From Portunus trituberculatus (taxonomy: Eukaryota > Arthropoda > Malacostraca > Decapoda > Portunidae): a DNA stretch of 64,000 bases. The stretch is from contig NW_025541373.1 in NCBI RefSeq assembly GCF_017591435.1, forward strand, positions 655,590-719,589. The letters run 5' to 3'. Below, piece after piece: positions 53,982 through 64,000 of this stretch (position 1 is its first letter; every line of letters starts with the position of its first letter). A program made the translations under genes and the position numbers. Below the pieces are notes generated by a model, which worked only from the letters and a program-made list of their open reading frames with translations, did no database searches and was not told where the DNA came from.

Positions 53982-55343
53982 GTGACATCCATCATAAGAT
54001 CAGCCAAGGAAAATTATTATAAGAACAAATTAAGAGACTGTGCTGGAGATACAAAGAAGACCTGGAGAACTATTAATAGCTTAATGGGAAAAACATATCC
54101 GAAATCTCCACCATCATTTCACTTTAATGGAGGTACTATTACTAATAATTATGATGTGGCAAAAGCATTTAATGATTATTTTAGCAGTATAGGTAATTTA
54201 CTTGCCAATAACATCCAAGATATACAGCCTTCTTTCAACACGTATCTTCCTGAACCTGTCCCTTACTCTTTTATTTAAGACCTACGACACTGGCTGAAGT
54301 TAAATCTGTAATTCTTAATATGAAAATCTCTACTCCCGGCCATGATGAAATTCACTCAAAAATTATTATCCAATGTTGTGACATCATTTCACCGTTTCTA
54401 GTATTTATAATAAATAAGTCATTTCAGGAGGGAACGTTTCCACATCACTTGCAGATCGCATGTGTTGTCCCTGTCTTTAAGAAAGGTGACAACTCTACCA
54501 CAGAATTACAGACCAATCTCCATGTTGCCCAGTTTCAGTAAAATTTTGGAGAAAGTAATGGTTGTAAGGCTTACAGACTACCTCACAAATAATTCACTTC
54601 TTTCGCCATCCCTGTATGGTTTTCGCCCAAAGTTCTCTACAGAGTTAGCAGTTTACAGTCTTTGTCAAGATATATACAATGCAATGGATAACAAATTATT
54701 TCAGTTAACTGTGTTCTGTGATCTTACTAAGGCATTTGGCACTATCTCTCATTCCATCTTACTACATAAACTGCATTGTTATGGAATACGTGGTATTGCT
54801 AACAACTGGTTTAAAAGTTACCTATCCCATAGAAAACAATGCACCACTTTTAACAATGCCTCATCTCCTTGTAATAACGTCACATATGGGGTTCCTCAGG
54901 GATCAATCCTTGGCCCTATACTTTTTAATTTATATTAATGACCACCTGCAGCAACAACAAATTAAGCTTTTTACTATTCGCTGATGACACAACTATCTCT
55001 ATTCAAGGATCTAGTCTTGAAAGTATCACTAACACTTTAAATACAGAGTTGTCAAAAGTCTCTAATTGGATCAAGAGCAATAAACTAACCTTAAATATCA
55101 ATAAAACTAATTTCATGGTTTCCAATCCACTTATGTCTCGGCAAACACACACATCAGTTACAATTGATAATATTACACTAAATGAAGTTTCAGATTTTGG
55201 GTTTCTAGGAGTCATCATCGATAGAAAATTGAAATGGAAAGAACACTTTGACAGGATAAGATCCAAGATATCTTTATTAACAAGAATAGTTTTCAAAATA
55301 AGAGATTACTTGAATGTTCACTGTTTACGTCAAATTTATTTAA
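53982..55343 (+). pseudogene. LINE D ORF2, reverse transcriptase part
   Basis: Three frames in series: 53982-54278 (RSAKENYYKNKLRD, FNDYFSSIGNLL), then TPGHDEIHSKIIIQCC (about 54330), then 54462-54938 (NYRPISMLPSFSKILEKVM, YGFRPKFSTELAVY, FCDLTKAFGTISHSIL, YGVPQGSILGPILF) and 54938-55343 (LLFADDTTISIQ with the catalytic FADD, LNINKTNFMV, GFLGVIIDRKLKWKEHF). AFGTI stands where AFDxI is usual, a change at the RT position next to a catalytic Asp. It is broken by frameshifts and then by the insertion at 55344. Confidence 0.82.
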
Positions 55344-56352
55344 CCCCTTCAATATGGTGACGCCTATGTAGGCGTCATGAAGCCCCAATAGCATATACGG
55401 TGACGCCTACGTAGACGTCATATTTCATTTCTGAGCTTTCTTCAGTTCAGTTGTCCCGTATAGTGTGTTGGATACCAACTACACACGCCGTATGCTGTCC
55501 TTGAAATCCTAGTGCTCCTTCCACCATCCTTGTCTCCACCAATCACTAAAGATAAGCTACATGCATCCCACCTTGTGTCTAAAATTACCCAATGGCATAG
55601 ACTGTTCCATCTCTCTCTCTCTCTCTCTCTCTCTCCATTCCCTCCCTCCCCCTCTCCCTCTCGAAAGATAAGTTACATGCGTCCCGCCTTGTAACATTCG
55701 TGAAAACACACACACACACACCCCGGTCCTCTGGCTTCACAAGCCAGAGGACCCGTTTCCCCGGCCGGGTGGAGATATTTGGGTGTGTCTCCTTTGACGT
55801 GTAGCCCCTGTTCACCTAGCAGTGAGTATGTACGGGATGTAAATGGAGGAGTTGTGACCTTGTTGTCCCGGTGTGTGGTATGTGCCTGGTCTCAGGCCTA
55901 TCCGAAGATCGGAAATAATGAGCTCTGAGCTCGTTCCGTAGGGTACCGTCTGGCTGTCTCGTCAGAGACTGCAGCAGATTAAACAGTGAATTACACACAC
56001 ACACACACACAAATACAAAAACAACAAATTTTCTAATCTCTCTCTCTCTCCACCCTTCGTTTCCCTCTCCCTTCCCTCCCTCCCCCTCTTCCTCTCGAAA
56101 AATAAGCTACATGCGTCCCGCTTGTGTATAAAATATTAGCAAATGTCACACACACTCTCTCTCTCTCTTTTTCTCCGAAGAGAGAAGCGTCCACTTTCCT
56201 CTTTGATGGTGATATAGTGACTAAAAAATAGCAGCATAATACACAAAGACGACAAGTATGACAAGCTTGCACGAGTTTCCCACGCTCGGGCGCGCGGCAC
56301 TACCACCCGTATATCATACAGGCGGGCTTTTTTAACATCCGGTGCGAAGGGG
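55344..56352. mobile_element. piggyBac-like non-autonomous element, 1 kb
   Basis: TTAA flanks (55340-55343, 56353-56356) and short inverted ends CCCCTTC/GAAGGGG. The LINE D coding sequence resumes exactly after it. The left end has two near-palindromes of the type TGACGCCTATGTAGGCGTCA (55358-55377 and 55401-55420). The interior repeats a GATAAGCTACATGC(G/A)TCCC module three times (about 55552, 55670 and 56101) and contains a SINE (55721-55990). There is no transposase. It shares the CCCCTTCA end with the small MITEs at 48918 and 59199 but not their interior. Confidence 0.75.
55721..55990 (+). mobile_element. tRNA-derived SINE, copy with palindromic 5' end
   Basis: Follows an (AC)n run (about 55706-55720). 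Instead of the normal tRNA 5' half there is GGTCCTCTGGCTT CAC AAGCCAGAGGACC (55725-55753), a 13-bp perfect hairpin around the CAC anticodon. The body is as in the copy at 3721, and the end GTGAATTACACAC runs into (AC)n (55992-56011). The A box is lost. Confidence 0.85.
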
Positions 56353-56356
56353 TTAA

Positions 56357-56803
56357 CATTAGTATATCCTCACCTATTATATTGTTGTGCCGTGTGGGGA
56401 GGGGCGAATGGAACGTATATAAACAACATTTTTATTACTCAAAAGAAACTTTTACGTGTCATTACTTACAAACAACGCTACGAACACACACAATGTATTT
56501 AGAGATCTAAGATTGTTAAAGCTTCCAGACATTTTACATCTACAGACACATTTATTTGTACATAAATCTTTATATTCATTTCCCATCGAATGTGGCTTTA
56601 CTTCAATGCCTAGTAATGTTACGCGGAGAACACGAGACCTACTGCTTCCGCTGTGCAGGACATCGCATGCCAAGCAGAGTGTCCTGTCAAGAGGAGCTAA
56701 AGCCTGGAATGATCTACCTCAAGACTTAAAATCCGATAGAAATATACCATCATTTAAATGCAAATTAATAAAAGAAATATTCGCCTCGTATGACAATGTA
56801 TAA
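56357..56803 (+). pseudogene. LINE D ORF2, C-terminal domain
   Basis: Continues the coding sequence after the TTAA element: YPHLLYCCAVWGGANGT-like, then KLLRVITYKQRYEHTQC-like (about 56425-56490, one base shifted), then NVTRRTRDLLLPLCRTSHAK and SRGAKAWNDLPQDLKS (about 56610-56735), ending at 56803. It matches 50923-51303 of the upstream copy. Confidence 0.82.
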
Positions 56804-57102
56804 ATGTATAGTATTTCACAAATACTACATACTCTGAATATATGGTTTTATAACAGATAACACTATTTAATAGGTCCTATTTTTGTACGTTATTTAATTT
56901 GTGTATGTGTATACTTTTTTGTAACAGCTAATACTATTTAATTTTGCTATATGTTTGTATATGAGAAGTCCCTTGCTATGATGTTCACCATATAATAATC
57001 TACAGGCCCTAAGAAAGCTTCGGCTTAACGGGCCTGGCTTCGCAACACACTATGTTAACTGCCCATTATGTACATGACTATAGAGCCAAATAAATGTATT
57101 AG

Positions 57103-57104
<2 letters not shown>

Positions 57105-57147
<43 letters not shown>

Positions 57148-57181
57148 GATATATACATTAATTAATATTCTCTCTCTCTCT
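57105..57181. repeat. (TC)n tail of LINE D with spacer
   Basis: TC run 57105-57144, spacer AAAGATATATACATTAATTAATATTC, second TC run to 57181. Confidence 0.92.
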
Positions 57182-58612
57182 AGCTTTTATTTAGAATGAT
57201 GTGCAATTACACGTCACTGTGCGTTGGCAAAGCATCACTGAATTTTTTCTTCACTATTTGTTCCTTGTCATGCATTAAACGAGAAAAAGTAATCTTATTG
57301 CCGTAATTTCTCCCGGAAACGTCCTGCTGTATTTCCTTCAATATTGCAGCTATTTCAGACTTACACCATTAATAACAGGTCTACCTGATATATTTAGCAA
57401 TCTATAATGTGGTTTACATTAGTTAAACCATCAGTTTTCCTTAGATTTCCTCTAGTAATGAAAAGAAAGCGGCAATTTCCCATTGCTTAACACGGGAGAA
57501 GGCAATGTTTACGATTGTAAGCTCCGCCCACTGGCTTCACTTTTTGTAGCACAGCGGGATAAGCGCGCAGCGTCTCCATCAATATAACGTCCTTGCATCA
57601 TTACCGTATGTCCTGCTACACCACCACCACCACCACCACTGCAGCTATCTGTGACGGCAGTACGTGTCTACCCAAGCATAAATATCTATGATAACTATAT
57701 ATTATAAATGAGATATATACTATACTTATACAAAATTCAGATATCAATGTATTGGTATTTGTGAGCTCTTTCTTTATCATTCTCGTGTCCAGCAATGGTT
57801 GTTTGTCAAAACAGTAAATGAGGCTGGTATTGCAAGAGGGGGATAACCCTCAAAAATGGTGAAATCGAGTTACGGGTGGCAACATGCTCACAAAGAGTGT
57901 CAAAAGGTCCTAAGCACGTCGGCCATACCAAAATCGACCATTTGGTGGGTGTTATGAAGGTCTAAAGTCGAGCAAAACTCACACACACAAAAAAATCGAG
58001 ACTAACATTGGAAGTGAGTGCAAGCTGGGGATAACCCATGGTTGGTGGTAGTGGTGCGCGAGCCAATCAACTGCGAGCGTCTCGCTACGCCCCCGTGCTC
58101 GGCCAATCACAACCTCTGTTTACTTGCAGGGGGGACCACGTGCGGACAACAACACGGCTTTTAATCCTGCCTGATCTTTCTCCACAGACCCACACCATTG
58201 TGCCTTGCTTATGCATAAAGATTGTTCCTGATAATGAACTCAACTGTCTCAAGCCAGTGTAAAGGATGAGAGTCAACCAAAATGATCATCATACTAATTT
58301 TTTCACTAATTTTTCAGGTTAATAGTACTCGACTTTTATTTAAAAAAAATACTATTTATTATGTAATGTAGTCAGGTAACGTAGTCTTCGTAACATACTA
58401 CTTGCTGAAAGTGACAGTCACAACACCATCACTCAGGACAGAAAAGGTTGCACTATTCCACTGACTTGAATGTAATAGAACAAATATATGAAAATCTTTG
58501 CTGGTGTGCTGTTCAAGACTCCTGGAAATTGAAAGGACTGCAAGGCGAGCTACAGAACTGTCTAGGGAATACTTTGAGGGAAGGCAGGAAAGAACACCCA
58601 GTTATCTTCACT
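57182..58612. other. No recognised gene; CCAAT-bearing GC-rich patch
   Basis: No supported ORF. A CAC triplet run lies at 57621-57637. At 58055-58115 a GC-rich patch has two CCAAT boxes (58063-58067, 58103-58107) and could be a promoter, but no coding start follows convincingly. Confidence 0.4.
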
Positions 58613-58707
58613 CTTTTTTATGTACCAGGGAAAAAGTGGCCAAGGGTAAAAAAAAAAAAATAAATAAATAAAAAAAAAAAAAAAAAAAAAAAAGTCCCAG
58701 ATAAAAA

Positions 58708-58744
<37 letters not shown>

Positions 58745-58975
58745 AAATAAATAAATAAAAATAAATAAATAAACAAATAAATAAATAAAAAATAAATAAA
58801 TAAAAAATAAATAAAAAATGAATAAATAAATAACAATAAATATATAAATAAAATAATAATAAATAAAATTAATTAATTAAATAAAAAATAAAATAACTAA
58901 ATGTGTGGAGCTCTCCCTCTGCAATGAAGTCGTCGTAGGAATTGAAATACAGAATGAGGCAGGGAGTTCACACAC
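58613..58975 (-). mobile_element. LINE family A, very short 3' fragment with expanded A-rich tail region
   Basis: Plus-strand TTTTTTATGTACC...GTGGCCAAGGGTAAAA is the family A 3' signature. An (A)n/(AAAT)n expansion follows (58648-58895), then a trace of the C-terminal coding block (58910-58965). Confidence 0.6.
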
Positions 58976-59198
58976 CACAACACAACACACACATACTGAA
59001 CCAAAAAGCCAAGGATGAATTGTATAGTGTAGTGTATTGACACGCTAATCCTTCCTCCCACACCACGGCTCAAGGCTCACTGGGCAAGAAGAGAAACACT
59101 GGTGAACAAAAATATATTAGTCACAACTTTACATCTCAGTACAGTCAGATCTACAGGTGCCTTGGAAGGAATCAGTCATCACACACAGGTACACTTAA

Positions 59199-59403
59199 CC
59201 CCTTCAGTACCACAAAACACTTACATATTCATTCTGCTCACTATTTGCTGATTTTATACAGCTTCAGAAACTTATGTGGGGATTAAAATAAAGAAGACTG
59301 TCACTATTAATCTTCTGGCCTTCATAGACCATTCCTAATGTTAACAAAATTGTCTAATCATACCCAAAACTCAAGGTAAAAATGTGTCCCAGTACTGAAG
59401 GGG
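59199..59403 (-). mobile_element. TTAA-flanked MITE (piggyBac-like), copy 2
   Basis: 205 bp, ends CCCCTTCAGTAC inverted, flanked by TTAA (59195-59198, 59404-59407). In reverse it aligns through its length with 48918-49125 (for example GACACATTTTTACC against GACGAATTTTTCCC, and AGATTAAT in both). 59408-59656 has nothing recognised. Confidence 0.85.
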
Positions 59404-59656
59404 TTAACCAGTGCTCAGATATGCCTCACTGACATTGTTACACTACTGAATCTAGTGAAACAGACATTTTAGATTGTAAATATATGTAGCTAAAAATATT
59501 ATGAGACACACACTAACTTGAGATGTAAACCAATTATGTCAAAAATATCATTAAAGCAGCACTGGTTAATGGTTATAGAGATAAAAAGATACTTTTCAAT
59601 TACACAAACACCAGTTGCCTAATGAATCTCCAGGCAGTGATTTGATCAAGGGAATC

Positions 59657-59682
59657 ACTCACACACACACACACACACACAC
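59657..59682. repeat. (AC)n tract at 5' border of LINE B
   Basis: AC run after GGGAATCACTC. No LINE 3' terminus precedes it, so it seems to be an ordinary AC tract used as target. Confidence 0.9.
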
Positions 59683-59881
59683 GAGACGCGGTAGAGGAAG
59701 GACGCAATACCGTCGCTCCCGAGAATCAGCTGATCTTCACTACCTTTGTTTGGGTTTACAGTGGCCTGGGCGAAAAGTGTGGACTCATTTTTCCTTTCAT
59801 GAATACAGTGTTAAATAATAATGAGTGAGAAAGAGATTCCATCTTAATGCAGGTATGTGACAAGGGAAAGAATGAAAGCTG

Positions 59882-60849
59882 ATGATGACAATGTTGGTGA
59901 GGGAGAAAGAGAATTTGAAGGCTTTGATACGGCGCAAACTTCACTATTTGATAGTCTTGACTATCGAACGTAAATTAGATAAATTGATAAAGGAGAGTAT
60001 GGGAATGAAAGAGAATGAAGAACAGGATAAAGAGCTCCAGAAATTGAAAGAAAGGATAAAAAGAGTGGAAGAAAACGAAACTAGGCTAAGAACCGAAAAT
60101 GAAGAATTAAAAGTCCAAATAGCGAACTATAAGAAATTGATGGAAGAAGGACTCGGTAAAGCCGAGAAAGAAAAGAGAAGCTAAAAGATCTAGTTAACAA
60201 AGAAGAAGAAAGAGTACAAGACGTGATTAAAAAAGAAGTACAAGCATGGAGAATCCAAGATAAGAAAGACAAGGAATCATTTCAAGAAGTATTTCAAGAA
60301 CAGTTAAAAGAAAGAGATGAAAATATGACAAGCAAAATGATAGGAGTCCTCAAGAAAAAGAAAATTTAGTAAGAGAAATTGCGGAAAAAAGAAGAGTGTA
60401 ATTATTTTTGGACTGAAAGAAAAAATGTTAAATATAGACCAAGAAGGGAAAAAGACGAAATGAAATCAGTAAAAGACCTACTAAAACATCTGAATGACGA
60501 GGATAGACAGAACTTAGAAGAGGAAGTAGAAGAAATCCATAGAATGGGACCATATCAAGAAGGAACAGTGAGACCAATTAAGATATTACTAAAATCACAA
60601 GCAGCAGCAGAAGAAGTACTATATAGAAAAACGAAACTCAGAGAAACAGAAGGTTGCAAAGATATATATATAAAGAAAAATAGAAACGAGGAGGAAAGGA
60701 AGAGACACAATGAACTGGTGGCAGAAGCAAGAGAAAAAATAATGAAAGGTCAGAGGAGGAGAAGAAGGCATTTTTGGAGAATTATAGGAGACAGGATAAG
60801 GAAATGGTATATAAAAGAGAAAGAAGAGAAAAGAATGGAGCAAGTTTAA
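59882..60849 (+). pseudogene. LINE B ORF1 (coiled coil, basic)
   Basis: Two main frames. 59882-60184 has an N-terminal coiled coil rich in Glu/Lys/Leu (DKELQKLKERIKRVEENETR). After frame breaks around 60184 and 60390 (a VIIFGLKE-like strand is split there), 60379-60849 gives DLLKHLNDEDRQNLEEEV, EIHRMGPYQEGTVRPIKILL and KGQRRRRRHFWRIIGDRIRK. The order of coiled coil, VIIFGLxE strand and RPIKI strand is the RRM/L1-ORF1-like layout. Its 3' end overlaps ORF2 by about 75 nt in another frame. Confidence 0.7.
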
Positions 60850-61722
60850 CTAAAAATGATAAGAACAAGAGATTAAAAATGATGTATACAAACATAGATG
60901 GGATTTTATCTAGTAAATTAGAATTAAGAGATTACATAAAGAAAGAAGAACCAGATATTGTATGCCTGGTGGAAACAAAGTTAAATGAGGCAATAAAAAT
61001 AGACATAGATAAAAGGTATAATATATGGAGGAGAGACAGAGTGGGTAAAGGAGGAGGAGGAGTCATGATGATGTTAAGGAAGGAGATAGTGGTAAATCAA
61101 GTGGAGTTTGGGGAAGGAAAATCAGAAATACTGTATGTTAAGATGCATATTAATAAAAAGGAGTTAACAATCATTGGAACATATGTGCCACCAAAAACAA
61201 ACTCATGGACTAACCAAGAATATAGAGACATGATAGATGACACAATAAGGAGTCTTACAAGAATCATTAAGGAAAGGAGAAAAGTGATATTGGTAGGAGA
61301 TTTCAACTGTAAGGAGGTAGACTGGGAAAATTATGAAAGTGGTATGGGGAAGATGCCTGGGAGATAGATTCCTGAACCTAATGATAGATAATTTGATGGT
61401 CCAAAGAGTAAAGGAAAACACAAGATTCAGAGGAAACGATGAGCCGGCAAGATTAGACCTAGTTTTACAAGGGATATACCAATTAACGATGATATAAGAT
61501 ACAAGTGCCCATTGGGAAAGAGTGACCATGTAATATTAGAAATGGATATAGAAGAAGGAAAGGAAGATAGAGATGAATCATACAAAGGAGACCGATTAAA
61601 TTACAGAAAGGCTGATATTGAGAATCTCAAGAACTATTTTAAAAACGTAAACTGGGAGGAGATGGAAAACTCATTAACGGTTCAAGAGAAATATAACTTA
61701 TTTTGAAATATACAAAACTGGG
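60774..61722 (+). pseudogene. LINE B ORF2, AP-endonuclease part
   Basis: Open 60774-61367: RLKMMYTNIDGILSSKLELR, DIVCLVETKLNEAIK (catalytic Glu), GTYVPPKTNSWTNQEYRD and VILVGDFNCKEVDWENYES (catalytic Asp/Asn). A frameshift at about 61355 separates this from GKSDHVILEMDIEEGKEDR (61512-61560), which closes the domain. All catalytic residues are present over the two frames. Confidence 0.8.
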
Positions 61723-61797
61723 GTCAGGAATATGTTCCGAAATATAGACCTAAAGAAGAAGGAAAGAAAGATTGGTTTAATGCAAGATGTGCCAAGG

Positions 61798-62400
61798 CAT
61801 CATGTCATACCTGTCTCTGGCATAACTTCACAACAGAGATCATAGAAATCTGGACACTTTGCTGCGGGACAGACCATCTATAATTCCTTGCATTCACATA
61901 TGCACAGTGTAGCTCGGAAGAGAAGAAAGGCTTCCATCATAACTTTTCATACATTGGGCCTCTTTCTCTCTATAATTCAAGGTACTCTTCTGAATCCTAT
62001 TCTTCCAGTCACTCAGTCCCACATTTACTACTCTGTCTATCTCAATCCTACTTCCTTAAATTCTCTATATTTCTAAATCAAAGTCAGTCCTTCTCTAAGT
62101 GTCTATGCTGAAAAGAACTAGCTATTAGGACTCTTCAAATCCTGAAATACTTGCTACTATGACATTCCACAGAAACACTTTTCTCACTATTCTAGCAGAT
62201 TGCTCTAAAGCCTTATACCTTAGGGTCGCTTTACATACCTTTCTCTAAAAGTGAAATATCATAAGGGTCTACTGCTGCATATCTAGGTGCATTTAGTGCC
62301 ATTCTTGCAACTCTATTCTGCCCTATTTCTAACTTTTCTAGTTTACTTTCATTCCATGCAGTCACATGTGTTGTCCACAAGAGGCTTGATCTTGATCTTT
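61798..62400 (-). mobile_element. Decayed antisense LINE fragment(s), GATCAA-type tail
   Basis: On the minus strand around 62240-62390 the frame reads THVTAWNESKLEKLEIGQNR-like and ALNAPRYAAVDP-like sequence, a LINE C-terminal region of a family not seen elsewhere in the window. CTTGATCTTGATC (about 62385-62397) looks like a hexanucleotide tail, also seen at 5417-5439 (ATCAAGATCAAG). 61798-62130 is not recognised. Confidence 0.4.
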
Positions 62401-62489
62401 ATTCTACAGGTGTCTCAGGATTTCTCCTGAGGCAGGCCTTAGTACCAGCAGCTCCTGATGTATTCAAAAGCCTGTCAGCTTGCATGATA

Positions 62490-62641
62490 CAGTGGGGCTT
62501 TCATATTTTGAAAAAAATTACCTGGATAAAACTTCGTTAAAGCGAGTTTGGTGTTCGTTAAATGAGCAGATGGTATTTAAATGAAACCTTCGTTATAGCG
62601 AAATTTCGTTGTGTGAACCTTCGTTAAACGGGGGTTGCCTG
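62490..62641. mobile_element. Small TA-flanked repeat, possible mariner/pogo MITE
   Basis: CAGTGGGG... to ...GTTGCCTG between two TA (62488-62489, 62642-62643), with CTTCGTTAAA-type motifs repeated four times inside. The inverted ends are weak (CAG/CTG only), so the assignment is tentative. Confidence 0.35.
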
Positions 62642-62643
62642 TA

Positions 62644-63166
62644 TTGGCCTTGCGTTCCACTACCTAGATGAAGGAATGATGAAGATATTATGTACTAATA
62701 AGAAGTTAGAATATGCAGCTTGTGTCTGGTCACTGCATATGAAGAAAAATATGAAGAAGGTAGAAAGGGTACAGAGGCTGGCAACAAGGATGGTACCAGG
62801 ACTCAGGGAGTTAGACTATGAGGAAAGACTGAGGAAGCTGGGGCTGACCACATTAGAAGAGAGAAGAACAAGAGGAGACATGATAACTATGTATAAATTG
62901 GTGAACAAGATTGACATGCTGGACAGAGAGTTGATAAAGGTGACCACAAGTAATCATCTCCGAGGACATGGAAAAAAGCTAATAAAAGACATCTGTCTTA
63001 ATGATGTGAGAAAATACAGTTTGAGTAGCATTGATAAGTGGAATAAACTGAGCAGTGATGTCGTTGACGCGGTGTGTGTCAATCAGATGAAAGAGAGATA
63101 TGACAGGAATGGACAAGAAGACAGGACACAGAGAGCTTAGCTCAGGCCCTGTAATACACAAATAGG
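62644..63166 (+). mobile_element. LINE family B2, 3' fragment
   Basis: Open frame 62676-63140: EYAACVWSLHMKKNMKKVER, RLATRMVPGLRELDYEERLR, RTRGDMITMYKLVNKIDMLD and RGHGKKLIKDICLNDVRKYS, the thumb and C-terminal part. It is very close to 33365-33889. It ends ACAAATAGGTAAAT and a short AC tail (63167-63179). Confidence 0.85.
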
Positions 63167-63179
63167 TAAATACACACAC

Positions 63180-64000
63180 TCCGCGCTCCATGGAGAGCGG
63201 ACGTGCCTCCTTGCTCAGAGTGTAGTCTAACTAACACTCCACATGCTAAACAATGTGCTTGGAGTGAGAACCGTCACTAGTACAAAAGGGCAACCAGAGC
63301 GAGTGAACGAGTGTACAGAGTGAACGTAGCCTGGTGGAGTGTGCATAATAGTAATCGGAGGTGTTGGAGTCTCTGTGCTCCAGACGACGGCGCGGGAAAC
63401 AAACAAGGGCCAGCCATAAACAGGAACGCATCCCCACACACACAAAGCTACCAGGCCTGGCTGCCAGTGCACCCCACCACACACCCACACACTCCCAGGA
63501 AGAGTGAAATGAAATGGATAGACCTGTAAGAAATAAGTTACCAAATTCAAAATATGCCGATGAGGCCTAGGGAGCAAAACCAAAATTGGCCATACAAAAT
63601 ATGAGTCCATCTTCAACAGGGGCAACAATGCAAGGTAGATTGGTTATGTTAGAGAAGAAATTTGAGGAGTTGGTGAAGGAATTAAAAGTTCAGAGGAGTG
63701 AGGAGGAGCAGGATAGAGAATTCCGCAAGGCTTTGAAGGAAAGAGTTAAGAGACTGGAGGAAAATGAAAAACGATTGGTGGATGAGAATGCACACTTGAG
63801 AGTGGAGGTTGAAAAAATACAAGAGACGGTTGGAGGAAAAAATGGAGAAAGTCGTAAAGGAGAAAGATGACTTTAAGGAAATGATCAGTGAGCAAAATGA
63901 AAGGTTTGAAAGGAAGTGGGAACTGAAGAAAACACAATGGACTGAGTCGAGGGAAGCTGAGATGGTTGGTTTACAAGAAATAATTAAAGATCAGTTGAAT
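63180..64000 (+). mobile_element. LINE family B2, 5' UTR and start of ORF1, runs off the window
   Basis: Starts directly after the AC tail with TCCGCGCTCCATGGAGAGCGGACGTG (GGACGTG 63199-63205). A ~400-bp 5' UTR leads to ATG 63601, with SPSSTGATMQGRLVMLEKKF and a long coiled coil (LKERVKRLEENEKRLVDENA). A one-base shift in an A-run near 63840 moves the frame, and the coiled coil (ERFERKWELKKTQWTES-like) continues to the window end. It corresponds to ORF1 of the copy at 59882 and is likely a nearly full-length copy, continuing outside. Confidence 0.75.

Larger units (their letters stand above)
51653..57104 (+). mobile_element. LINE family D, nearly full-length copy with insertion
   Basis: Starts directly after the (TC)n tail of the previous copy. 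It has a 5' UTR with GGACGTG (51670-51676), ORF1 (51726-52694), ORF2 endonuclease (52754-53953), RT (from about 54000) and a C-terminal domain (56357-56803). The 3' UTR ends AAATAAATGTATTAGTATC plus (TC)n. A 1009-bp TTAA-flanked element (55344-56352) splits ORF2 after RQIYLT. Without that insertion the remaining damage is a few frameshifts (53953-53980, about 54270, 54490 and 54940). The best candidate in the window for a recently active LINE. Confidence 0.9.
59683..61797 (+). mobile_element. LINE family B, copy with 5' end and ORF1
   Basis: Begins at the AC tract with GAGACGCGGTAGAGGAAGGACGC (AGGACGC at 59699-59705), then a ~195-bp 5' region, ORF1 and the ORF2 endonuclease. It breaks off inside the linker after the endonuclease (DWFNARCAKA-like, 61765-61797), so the RT and 3' end are lost. 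It supplies the 5' half that the other copies lack. Confidence 0.85.

Overview
The window looks like eukaryotic, repeat-dominated genomic DNA from an arthropod, most probably a decapod crustacean. The reasons are the very long AT, AC, TC and ATT microsatellites, the crowd of decayed Jockey-superfamily LINEs, short TTAGG-type (CCTAA) runs, introns with GT/AG borders, and the absence of any bacterial gene layout. The species call is inference; no marker gene is present. Almost all protein-coding signal belongs to transposable elements. The possible host genes are a C2H2 zinc-finger gene (27857-28594, with a broken inverted twin at 10570-11302 and a relic at 490-900) and a first-exon-like ORF at 42560-42826.

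Layout. 1-9850 is a chain of LINE family B fragments (CR1/L2-like, (AC)n-tailed) and a tRNA-derived SINE, joined end to start through AC tails and interrupted by an hAT-like element (1736-3480) and a PIF/Harbinger-like element (4092-6022). 8706-12870 and 26295-30591 are the arms of a ~4.2 kb inverted duplication carrying the zinc-finger gene. Between them lie another family B copy, family A LINE pieces (poly(A)-tailed, mostly on the minus strand), and a 732-bp Harbinger derivative (18559-19290). 30591-33920 holds two more family B copies in series. 34.4-38.2 kb is sparse and contains an inverted duplication of a LINE C-terminal domain and a CCAAT-rich promoter-like stretch.

38227-41818 is a complete PIF/Harbinger DNA transposon with 37-bp perfect terminal inverted repeats and a TTA target duplication. 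Its intact two-exon DDE transposase and its MADF-type partner gene lie on opposite strands with interleaved exons: each gene's exon sits in the other gene's intron. 43419-46690 is the longest family A LINE, and 46740-48913 is a family C LINE hit by a TTAA-flanked MITE. 49879-57104 holds two copies of family D LINE in series. The second has a nearly whole ORF1, endonuclease and reverse transcriptase, and is split by a 1-kb TTAA-flanked (piggyBac-like) element that itself contains a SINE. 59683 to the end returns to family B, and the window closes inside ORF1 of a copy that starts right after the AC tail of the previous one.

How it works together: two unrelated LINE families (B with AC tails, D with TC tails) both begin new copies directly downstream of a microsatellite that matches their own tail. 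In three of four visible 5' ends an exact or one-off DPE-like GGACGTG motif lies 18-21 nt inside the new copy; the fourth has a weaker version. This suggests microsatellite-guided insertion that builds head-to-tail retrotransposon chains, with the SINE following the same rule. Many copies differ by single-base indels, some of which may be assembly errors.
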